From a virus, in IMG/VR virus record IMGVR_UViG_3300032291_001456, positions 1-20,043 of that record: a stretch of 20,043 nucleotides of DNA; one strand, 5' to 3'. Positions 4,557 through 12,600 of the stretch are shown here, piece by piece. The notes beneath the pieces were generated by a model, which saw only the letters and a program-made list of their open reading frames with translations, had not been told where the DNA came from and did not search any database. Made by a program: the position numbers and the translations under genes. Position 1 is the first letter of the stretch, and each line of letters opens with the position of its first letter.

Positions 4557-4642
4557 TATATATAATATAATATATAATAATATGGGGAAGTTCTGCCGTT
4601 AATCGGCCAGCGTTAAATGACTGTAAATGATGGGGACAACTG

Positions 4643-6511
4643 ATGGGTAGAAAACCTGGGATTCAGAATATCCCTAAGCGCGAGGCGCAAGAGAAGGCCT
4701 TACAGCAACTGAGTCAGGGTAGCACAATTACCCAGGCTATGGCCTCCGTGGGCCGCTCAGACGTGGCATTCCGCCAATGGTCAGCAACTGACCCTGAGTT
4801 CAAAGCACGTGCCGAGGCTGCTCGCCTCGAGGGTAAGGGCATCAAGACTGACCTAAAGGAGTTGGGAGATATTTCCTTCCCCGACTTCTCTGAGCAGTTC
4901 CTAGACACTAAGCTCTTTGACCATCACCTTGACTGGGTAGACCTGATTGAGGGCCGTGAGCCCCGCTGGCTAGACCCAGCCATGACCTACGAGCCAGGTG
5001 CTGCCAACCGTGTACTAATTAACGTACCTCCTGAGCACGCCAAGTCCACAGTCATTACGACTAACTATGTCGTCTACAAGATTGTGACTAACCCCAACGC
5101 CCGCGTCATTATTGTATCCAAGACGCAGGGTATGGCCCGCAAGTTTCTTGGGGCAATCAAAACAAGACTTTCCCACCCAGCCTTCACCAAACTCCAAGTA
5201 GCCTTCGGGCCTAACGGGGGATATAAGGCGGACTCAACACAATGGTCTGCCGATATGATTTACCTGGGTACAGGACGCGACTCTGGCGAAAAAGACCCAA
5301 CGGTCCAAGCCCTAGGTATGGGCTCACAGATTTACGGTGCTCGCGCTGACCTGATTATAATCGACGATGCTGTCATGGGCTCAAACGCCCACGAGTGGGA
5401 AAAGCAGCTCGAGTGGATTCAAAAGGAAGTTATTACACGTCTTGGTAGACATGGTAAATTAATTATCGTTGGCACTCGAGTTGCACCAATTGACCTGTAT
5501 AAGATGCTACGTGACCCTCAACAGTGGTCTGGTGGCAAATCACCCTTTACTTACTTTGCAATGCCTGCCGTACTCCAGTTTGACGAGAAGCCTGATAACT
5601 GGAAGACGCTGTGGCCTAAGACCACAATGCAGGAAAACGAGATTGATGAGCCTGACGAAAATGGACTTTATCCGAAATGGGATGGACCCTCGCTCTTTAC
5701 GCGCCGCTCTGAAGTTGCGGCATCTGTCTGGGCTATGGTCTACCAACAAGAAGACGTCCAGTCCGATTCTATATTCTCGCCAACAGCAGTTGCAGGATGT
5801 GTTAACGGTATGCGAAAGCGTGGACCGCTTAAACCAGGTACTCCAGGCCACCCCTCCAGAGCAGGCTCGACCTACACAGTAATTGGTTTTGACCCTGCAG
5901 TATCTGGTCGTTCAGCATTTGTAGCTGTAACTCTTAACCGAGATGACAGCACAATCTATGTACTTGACTGCGTAAATATGTCAGACCCTACTCCTCAAAA
6001 GGAGAATGCTCTAATTCGTGAGTGGGTCGAGAAGTACCACCCTCAAGAGTTCCGCGTAGAAATTAACGCACACCAGAAGTACTACGCTATGGATACTGAC
6101 CTGCGTAACTATCTGGCTACCTATGGCTGCCAGTTAAATTCACATTTTACTGGTAAGAACAAGTGGGACACATCTTTTGGTGTAGCATCTATGTCTAGCC
6201 TTTTTGGTACTATACATGATGGTCGCTACCAAGACAACGGTCTAATCGAACTACCAAGTAACGAAGGCTCAGAGGGACTCAAGTCTCTTGTGCAGCAACT
6301 CATTACTTGGAAGCCAGATACTAAGAACCCTACTGACTGCGTGATGGCTTTATGGTTTGCTATCATTCGTATACGCGAATTAATGCAACAAGGCAGCAAG
6401 GTTGGTCAGTTCCAAAATAATCGCTGGGCAACCAGATACCAAAAGCAAAGCAGAATGTCATTGAACCTAGATGAAGCATTTGCTGAGCAATGGCAAGAAA
6501 CTTACAGTTAG
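4643..6511 (+). CDS. terL: Terminase large subunit (packaging ATPase and nuclease) with N-terminal HTH-like segment
   Basis: Motor and nuclease that packages DNA through the portal. Residues about 15-62 resemble the HTH region of small terminases and phage DNA-binding proteins (QGSTITQAMASVGRSDVAF, then TDPEFKARAEAAR). The ATPase domain follows, with a variant Walker A, PPEHAKST (129-136), Walker B LIIIDD (237-242) and the coupling motif VGTR (276-279). The RNase-H-like nuclease begins near 410 with GFDPAVSG (Asp417) and has a second acidic motif, VEIN (Glu473). At 622 residues it is longer than many TerL proteins because of the N-terminal part. The ATG follows GGGGAC. No separate small terminase precedes it, so the N-terminal segment may do that job. 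It is the first gene of the rightward operon. TerL is certain from motifs; the N-terminal role is inference. Confidence 0.93.
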   Translation: MGRKPGIQNIPKREAQEKALQQLSQGSTITQAMASVGRSDVAFRQWSATDPEFKARAEAARLEGKGIKTDLKELGDISFPDFSEQFLDTKLFDHHLDWVDLIEGREPRWLDPAMTYEPGAANRVLINVPPEHAKSTVITTNYVVYKIVTNPNARVIIVSKTQGMARKFLGAIKTRLSHPAFTKLQVAFGPNGGYKADSTQWSADMIYLGTGRDSGEKDPTVQALGMGSQIYGARADLIIIDDAVMGSNAHEWEKQLEWIQKEVITRLGRHGKLIIVGTRVAPIDLYKMLRDPQQWSGGKSPFTYFAMPAVLQFDEKPDNWKTLWPKTTMQENEIDEPDENGLYPKWDGPSLFTRRSEVAASVWAMVYQQEDVQSDSIFSPTAVAGCVNGMRKRGPLKPGTPGHPSRAGSTYTVIGFDPAVSGRSAFVAVTLNRDDSTIYVLDCVNMSDPTPQKENALIREWVEKYHPQEFRVEINAHQKYYAMDTDLRNYLATYGCQLNSHFTGKNKWDTSFGVASMSSLFGTIHDGRYQDNGLIELPSNEGSEGLKSLVQQLITWKPDTKNPTDCVMALWFAIIRIRELMQQGSKVGQFQNNRWATRYQKQSRMSLNLDEAFAEQWQETYS

Positions 6512-6519
6512 GATAAATC

Positions 6520-6828
6520 ATGGCACTACCAATTGCAGCATTAGTCGCAGCGGCAAGATTAGCCCGCGCCGCACAAGTAGCAACAAGAACTGCCTCTGGT
6601 ATTAAGACTGCCAAGACTGTAGAAAAAATTTATAAGGAAGGCTCTGCCTCTCCGATTGTAAGTGCTCCAACAAAAAGCCAATCACAGATTAATGCAGAAG
6701 GCATTGCTAAAGCAAGAGAAGCATTAAAGATGCCAGCTAAAGGAACTCCAGCTGCAAAGAATGCTGAAGAAGCACGCAAACGTGCAGCAGAAGCTCAGTT
6801 ATACAAAAGTAGAATTAAGGGTAAATAA
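6520..6828 (+). CDS. Small Ala/Lys-rich hypothetical protein between TerL and portal, 102 aa
   Basis: Starts at ATG 6520 behind AGGATAAATC, eight bases after the terminase stop. The N-terminus is an Ala-rich helix (LPIAALVAAARLARAAQ), too interrupted by Arg to be a convincing membrane segment. The rest is Lys/Ala/Glu-rich, probably helical or partly disordered, and ends in KSRIKGK. Its TAA overlaps the portal ATG (TAATG), so the two are translationally coupled. The position would suit a small head or packaging accessory protein, but I recognise no family and there is no Cys or catalytic motif. Confidence 0.65.
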   Translation: MALPIAALVAAARLARAAQVATRTASGIKTAKTVEKIYKEGSASPIVSAPTKSQSQINAEGIAKAREALKMPAKGTPAAKNAEEARKRAAEAQLYKSRIKGK

Positions 6829-8594
6829 TGGCATTATCAATCGAACAAGTTGCGGCAAGAGTCGAGAATCTTCGCTTCCGCAACGCTGAACGCGATGGTC
6901 GTAACCTCGACGTTCTTTCGGTCCGCAAGGGTAACATTGCATCTGTATATCCTGACTTCTTTCCAGATGGTGTAGATGCTAACGTAGTTGCAAACTTTAT
7001 TGACGTTGTCGCAAGCGACTTGTCAGAAGTTATGGCACCACTACCTGCAGTCAATTGTTCTGCAGCTAACTCTGTTTCAGATAGAGCACGTTCATTTGCA
7101 GACAAGCGCACACGTATTGCCTCTAATTATTTTTCACACTCTGACCTTGCAGTACATATGTACCAAGGTGCAGACTGGTACATCACTTACGGTTTCCTCC
7201 CATTCTTTATTGAATTGGATGAGGAAGCAAAGTTGCCGCGCATCCGCCTAGAAAACCCTGTGGGTGCTTACCCAGAATTCGACCGCTACGGACGCTGCAT
7301 TGCCTTTGCAAAACGCTACATGACATCTTTAGCGGAGTTAGTTGCATTATACCCTGAGTACGAATATTCCTTGTTAGGTGGCTATGGCTATAAGCAGGAT
7401 TTAAATACTCAAGTTGAAATGATTCGCTACTACGACAAAGACCAATCAGTCATCTACATTCCTACAAAGGATAACCTAGTACTATCACGTGCTAAGAATC
7501 CATTGGGTAAGATGATGGTTGTAGTAGCACGTAAGCCATCCATTGATGATGAACTACGCGGACAGTTTGACGACGTCCTTGGTATCCAGTTGCTTCGTAA
7601 TCGCTTTGCGTTACTTGCAATGGAAGCTGCAGAGAAATCTGTACAAGCTCCTATTGTACTTCCGCAAGATGTGCAGGAGTTGCAACTTGGTGGTGACGCT
7701 GTTATTCGTACAGCAAATCCAGCGGGCGTACGCCGTGTAGAACTTAATATTCCAGCAGGTGCATTCACTGAACAAACCTTGCTTGGTCAAGAATTGCGTG
7801 TTGGTACACGTTACCCTGAATCACGCACAGGAAACATCAGCGCATCAGTTGTTACTGGTCAAGGTGTGCAGGCCCTTATGGGAGCCTTTGATACACAGGT
7901 TAAGTCAGCGCAAGCAATCTTTGCATCAGCGCTACGCGATGTAATTCAACTTTGTTTCCAAGTTGATGAATTAATTTTCCCAGATGAAAAGACAATCCGT
8001 GGTGTAGACTCAGGTTCACCATACGAAATTACATACTCCCCTAAGAAGGACATCAAGGGTGATTACTCAGCCGATGTTCGTTATGGTATGTTGGCAGGAC
8101 TTAACCCTGCACAGGGACTTATCTTTATGCTGCAAGCACTTGGTGGTGGACTCATCTCCAAGGATATGGCAATGCGTGAACTTCCATTTACAGTTAACGT
8201 AACTCAAGAAGTAGAAAAGATTGAAATCGAAAGCATGCGTGCATCGCTTCTCGGTTCCATTAATGCACTCTCTCAAGCGATACCACAAATGGCTATGCAA
8301 GGCCAGGACGCTTCTGAAGTTGTGCGTCAGATTGCGGCTGTCATTAAGGCACGCCAAAAGGGACAGGCACTAGAGGACGTCATTGAAGAAGTCTTTACGC
8401 CGCAGCCGCAACCAGTTCCTCCTGCTGGAGCCCAACAAGCGGTTGAGCAACCGTCCCCTGTTCCCGCTGGCGTTCCAGCAGGAGGCGCTACACCTCAAAT
8501 TGAGGCAGCACCACCAGACATTATGAGTTTACTATCAGGTATTACTGGTAGTGGAAAGCCAACGGCAAGCGTTCGTTCAATGCGACGCATATAA
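6828..8594 (+). CDS. Portal protein
   Basis: The dodecameric ring at the capsid vertex through which DNA enters and leaves. The 588-residue length, the position after terminase, and the body of the protein fit portal families. An N-terminal alpha/beta region (about 1-200) contains DWYITYGFLPFFIELD and the ENPVGAYPEFDRYGR segment. A long helical middle (about 240-300) begins SIDDELRGQFDDVLG and leads to VLPQDVQEL. An acidic Pro/Gln-rich tail follows from about 520. The segment GNISASVVTGQGVQALMG near 340 resembles the portal region that precedes the crown helices. The AAGGG Shine-Dalgarno sequence lies inside the last codons of the preceding gene, and the ATG overlaps that gene's stop. A peptidase gene follows after 14 bp. 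The call rests on pattern and context, not on a diagnostic catalytic motif. Confidence 0.85.
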   Translation: MALSIEQVAARVENLRFRNAERDGRNLDVLSVRKGNIASVYPDFFPDGVDANVVANFIDVVASDLSEVMAPLPAVNCSAANSVSDRARSFADKRTRIASNYFSHSDLAVHMYQGADWYITYGFLPFFIELDEEAKLPRIRLENPVGAYPEFDRYGRCIAFAKRYMTSLAELVALYPEYEYSLLGGYGYKQDLNTQVEMIRYYDKDQSVIYIPTKDNLVLSRAKNPLGKMMVVVARKPSIDDELRGQFDDVLGIQLLRNRFALLAMEAAEKSVQAPIVLPQDVQELQLGGDAVIRTANPAGVRRVELNIPAGAFTEQTLLGQELRVGTRYPESRTGNISASVVTGQGVQALMGAFDTQVKSAQAIFASALRDVIQLCFQVDELIFPDEKTIRGVDSGSPYEITYSPKKDIKGDYSADVRYGMLAGLNPAQGLIFMLQALGGGLISKDMAMRELPFTVNVTQEVEKIEIESMRASLLGSINALSQAIPQMAMQGQDASEVVRQIAAVIKARQKGQALEDVIEEVFTPQPQPVPPAGAQQAVEQPSPVPAGVPAGGATPQIEAAPPDIMSLLSGITGSGKPTASVRSMRRI

Positions 8595-8608
8595 TCTAGG
8601 AGGGGACA

Positions 8609-9154
8609 ATGACTACGATTATTGGTGTTCAGCACGAAGACAAGTGTGTAATCGTAGCAGATAGTCGAATCAACGCTGCTGGTAAAGTTTACACTCATCC
8701 CGACATGATAAAGGCAGTTGAACGTGGAAGTTATATTATTTCTGGTGCTGGTAACTATCGTAGTTTGCAAGTGGTACTCCATGGGTGGACGCCTCCACTA
8801 GTTACAGTTAAGGCTAAAACAAACTTATACGAGTTTACAATTAACAAAGTAGTGCCATCACTTAAAGCGGCACTTACTGAAGCAGGGGTAGACTTTAATA
8901 AAACATCAGATGATGATGATAATAAATTTGAATTAAGTCTCCTATTAGGAATTAATGGAACTATCTTTGAGATAGATTCTGATTTCTCAGTTGGGATGAA
9001 CAACACAGGATTTTATGGTATTGGTTCTGGTGGTGACTTCGCAGTTGGAGCGCTACATGCAGGAACTACAATGCTAGATGCAATGCGAATTGCAGCACTT
9101 AACAATAACGAGACGGCTCCGCCGTTTCACATCTTTGAGCAATTTACTAAGTAG
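8609..9154 (+). CDS. Proteasome beta/HslV-type Ntn-hydrolase peptidase
   Basis: Predicted N-terminal-threonine peptidase. The protein starts MTTIIGV, so Thr2 becomes the N-terminal nucleophile after Met removal, as in HslV (TTIVSV). Asp18 in VADSR sits where HslV has Asp17, and Lys35 (DMIKAV) is the best candidate for the catalytic Lys33, with a one-residue shift. SGAGNYRS (45-52) and GIGSGGDFAVGA (137-148) match the HslV segments around GFAGG and IGSGG; the Ser of GSGG contributes to the active site. At 181 residues it is close to HslV length. No propeptide is present, so it should be active once Met is removed. An excellent AGGAGGGG precedes it. The gene lies between portal and head proteins, the usual place of a capsid maturation protease. 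Digestion of a host-made or tagged protein, or a lost activity, cannot be excluded. Confidence 0.8.
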   Translation: MTTIIGVQHEDKCVIVADSRINAAGKVYTHPDMIKAVERGSYIISGAGNYRSLQVVLHGWTPPLVTVKAKTNLYEFTINKVVPSLKAALTEAGVDFNKTSDDDDNKFELSLLLGINGTIFEIDSDFSVGMNNTGFYGIGSGGDFAVGALHAGTTMLDAMRIAALNNNETAPPFHIFEQFTK

Positions 9155-9162
9155 GAGGAAAC

Positions 9163-9612
9163 ATGGCTGAAAATCGTGGAGGAATGCGCCCAACAGCGCC
9201 GCAGAATAATCCTGCTAATGTTTCTGGTACTGGTGGAGCAGGTCAATCTGGACGTGTAGCATCAGGTTATTCTTATGGAATGAACAAGCAAATCAATGAG
9301 CAGGCAGCATCTGCTCCTCTTGCTAAGGTGGCAAAGACTGTAGCACGTCCAATGGATGTTGCACCATCACAACCACCGATTACAACTTTAACTGAACCAA
9401 CAATGAATCCTGATGAGCCAGTAACTGCTGGAATCAACATGGGTGCAGGTCCTGGTTCTGAGGCTCTAATGCTTCCAAGCAACGCTGATAACAATGCTGA
9501 GTTTAATAAGAGCATTGCATCATACTATCCAGTTTTAAGTTTTGTAGCATCCCGTCCTAATACATCAGCAGAAACTCGCAGAGCACTAGCAATCTTGATG
9601 AATGGCATTTAA
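9163..9612 (+). CDS. Gly/Pro/Asn-rich virion-associated hypothetical protein, 149 aa
   Basis: Starts at ATG 9163 behind AGGAGGAAAC, eight bases after the peptidase stop. Residues 1-40 are Gly/Asn/Ser-rich and probably disordered (ENRGGMRPTAPQNN, GYSYGMNKQ). Residues 50-110 are Pro/Thr-rich with repeated PxEP-like turns. The last 30 residues look like a conserved helical end (SYYPVLSFVASRP, then SAETRRALAILMNGI). Its TAA overlaps the ATG of the 1536-residue gene, which lacks its own Shine-Dalgarno sequence, so translation of the giant gene probably depends on this one. A linker, chaperone-like or head-associated role would suit, but none is shown by sequence. Confidence 0.65.
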   Translation: MAENRGGMRPTAPQNNPANVSGTGGAGQSGRVASGYSYGMNKQINEQAASAPLAKVAKTVARPMDVAPSQPPITTLTEPTMNPDEPVTAGINMGAGPGSEALMLPSNADNNAEFNKSIASYYPVLSFVASRPNTSAETRRALAILMNGI

Positions 9613-12600
9613 TGGATATCTGGAACCGCATTGGTGACCTTGCAAAAGGAACCAGAGACTGGGGTTTAGATGTTGGCCTTGCAATTGCATCTCCAGCAAA
9701 GTTTGCATGGGATATTGCAACTGCTCCCTGGAATGATAGAAAAGAATTTAATGGATTTCTTAGCACAGTAAAACAATCAACAATTGATTTGGCTAAGAAT
9801 GTTGCTCGACCAATTGGTGGAGTTCTTGGAGCAATTGAAGCAACTAACCGCAATCTTATTCGTGAACCTCTATCCGCTGTAACATTATTTGCACAGCGTG
9901 ACCCAAATATGGGTATCAGCGATTCATGGAAAAAAGCATGGGAAGCACGCAATGAAATTTCTTTTGGTCAGGCACTCAGTACACAACTAGGTGGGTCACT
10001 ATCTTTCTTGCCAGATGACTTGACTCCAAAGTTTATGGACTCTGACTTTGACATCTATGACGATAAGCAGCGTGAAGAAGCATTTTCTAATAGCCTAATG
10101 GGTAAAGTTGCTTCTGGTAGCATTGATACAATCGCGCAGTTTGCTGGCGATGTATCTATTGTTGGTGGAAAATTAATCGCTAGCAAGCGTGCTGCAGATT
10201 CTGCTAAAGATGCAATTATTGCGCTACGCGAAGTTCGCTCTGGCATTCCAACACAAAATAAGTTAGCAGACAAGTATAGCAGACTTGCTGAAGATTTTGC
10301 TAATAATGACATTGCTTGGGCACAGAATCACCCTTGGGTTAAAGGTAGTAACAATCAGGCTACAGTTTCATACTTGCTTGGAACCACCGCAACTAAAGAT
10401 GAAGCAATTAATACAATGCTTGCAGTCATGGGTGACAAGAGTGGCATAGACATGCTAGATGAATTACGTCGTCCCGATATTGTAGCACCACTGCGTATTG
10501 CTAATGGTGAGATGACAATGAGCGATTATAAGATTTTGCTCAATGAAGAATCTAAATTAATTGATGCAACAACTGATGATATGCTACAATTTGCTTTGCG
10601 TACACCTGAAGAAATTCAGGCTGACAGAGATTTTATTTCCGCATGGGCAAAGCACGACCGTTACGTTGATACGTTGCTTGGAGTTTCTGAAACACCAGCC
10701 GTCACAGAAGGTGTCGGTGGTTTATTCCAGGGCACTGGTCGATTCATCGCCACTGCTAACAGTCTTCCGTACCACTCAAATGCTGTAGCTGATGCAAAAC
10801 TTACAATGTACCAGCCAACACCGTTCCACAAATTGTACTACAAGGTAACTTGGGGACAAAAGGAACGTCCAAGTGGTGTCATCAACCTTAACGAGGGTGA
10901 CTCAATCCGCGAAGTAACAGCAGTTACTGACCGTTTGATTACATTGTCTAAGCCAGTGCCTACAAAAGGCGCAGCTTTTATCACTCGTTTACAAACTGGA
11001 ACGTTCACAACGCAAGATGCCTTGTCGTATGTAGAGCGTTACTCTCGTGCAACTACACCTGAAGCACGTGCTCGTGTCATTAATGACCTAGAGCAGACTG
11101 GCTACAGAATCATTGCTGCAAAAAACGGCATTTCTGCAGAAGACGCAGAACAACTTTTCTCATATCACACACAATTGCGCTCTGGTAAATTACGTGAATC
11201 CAAAGAAGAGGGATTCTTGTACGACCATGAACTTAATCAAATGATTAAGGTACCATTGTTTGAATCTCAAACAGCAAACTTTTTGCCAATTGCAGATTTT
11301 GACTCAATTGATGCAGTCATCAAGCAGAACGCCAGCTCACTTCGTGCAGTTGGTGGTAGCATCCACGACAAGATTGCAATAACATCTGACTTATGGAAGG
11401 CTGCAGTTCTTCTGCGCCTTGGATACCCTATCCGTAATGCTGCTGACTCACAGTTACGTATCTGGGCTACAGTAGGTGCTATGGCTTCTCTCCGTCACGC
11501 AGGTGAAGGAATGAGAAACCTAGTTGACAACACTAGAACTGCAAAGAATCGCATGGTTGACAACTACAATGCACCAGCAAAGATAGATTACAAAGCGCTC
11601 AAGGATGATTTACAAAAGAGTGGTTCAGAAATTGCACGCCTTTCAAAGGAAGTTGCAGAGCTTGAGACACGTGCTGCATTAGAGCCAGACAACGCTGACT
11701 TAATCGGTGAACTAGTCATAAAGCAAAAGTCACTAGATACAGCAAATGCTGTTTATGAGTCAAACAACGTAGCACTTACGAAGTTAGAGCAATCAAAGGT
11801 TGCTTCACGTAAGAAGCGCATCGGTGAGCAAGACATTGAACTTACATCAACCGTTGATAGCCCAGATGGAACTAAGTACACAATTTGGGGAGCCTTTGGC
11901 GGACCTAATGGTGGACTATTCCGTGAGCTCAACTCCTCACAAAAGACTTTCTACTCACTTATGGAAGACTACTCAACTATCTACGGTGCTAACGTAGCAA
12001 GTAAGGGTCGTGGTGCTGTACGTCCAGGAGACGTTAACTACTACCAAGAGTGGACAAATGCTATCAATGAAACATTTGCTAACGCTGCAGTTCCTCGTGG
12101 ACTTATGTCTGGCAAGAGTGTCGATGAGGTAGCAAAAGAACTAGCGGATAATAAAGAACTACGTGCACGTTTAGGTATTGCTCGTGCTGACTCATTAGAG
12201 TATGTAGTTACAGCACAAAAGTTCTTGGATAATTATATCCCTGATGGCTATGGTATTCGTGAGAAAATTATGTCAGCTCTCCCTGGTGAAGAATCTGGCA
12301 AGATTACAGAGGATTTTCTGCGCAACGCAGTACGTGACCCTAATGCACTCCCTATCGTGCATGGTCACCTACTAGATGCTAATATGAACCTCAAGCCACG
12401 TGCTATCTCTAGGCGTATCACATCATCATTGTTTAAGTATCTAGCACAGATACCTGAAGACAACTGGGCACGTCACCCATTGTTTATTGACTTATACGAA
12501 AAGTCTATTCAGAAGCGACTTGAGACAGCAGAGTTCTTAAAAGGTGGGACATTCACCCGTGAAGAGTTTGCTGACCTACAATATAAGTTAACTGCAGGTG

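Larger units (their letters stand above)
3505..4642. other. 1.1-kb divergent noncoding regulatory region
   Basis: No convincing gene lies between the leftward operon and the rightward terminase gene. The stretch is instead dense with inverted and direct repeats, operator-like palindromes and an AT-rich right end (about 4380-4600); each is listed separately. Divergent transcription plus this density suggests the main control region of the phage. A replication origin or packaging site could also lie here: the right end adjoins the terminase gene, where cos or pac sites often occur. I see no certain origin signature. Confidence 0.7.

Noticed and set aside
4341-4565. 74-codon + strand frame before the terminase gene
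   Set aside because: It starts with TTG without a ribosome binding site, runs through the terminator, the palindrome and the hairpins, and has low-complexity composition. It looks like noncoding DNA that happens to lack stops.
4617-4643. Eight-codon leader peptide ending at the terminase start (TGATG overlap)
   Set aside because: It has no ribosome binding site, and the arrangement can arise by chance. No run of regulatory codons is present.
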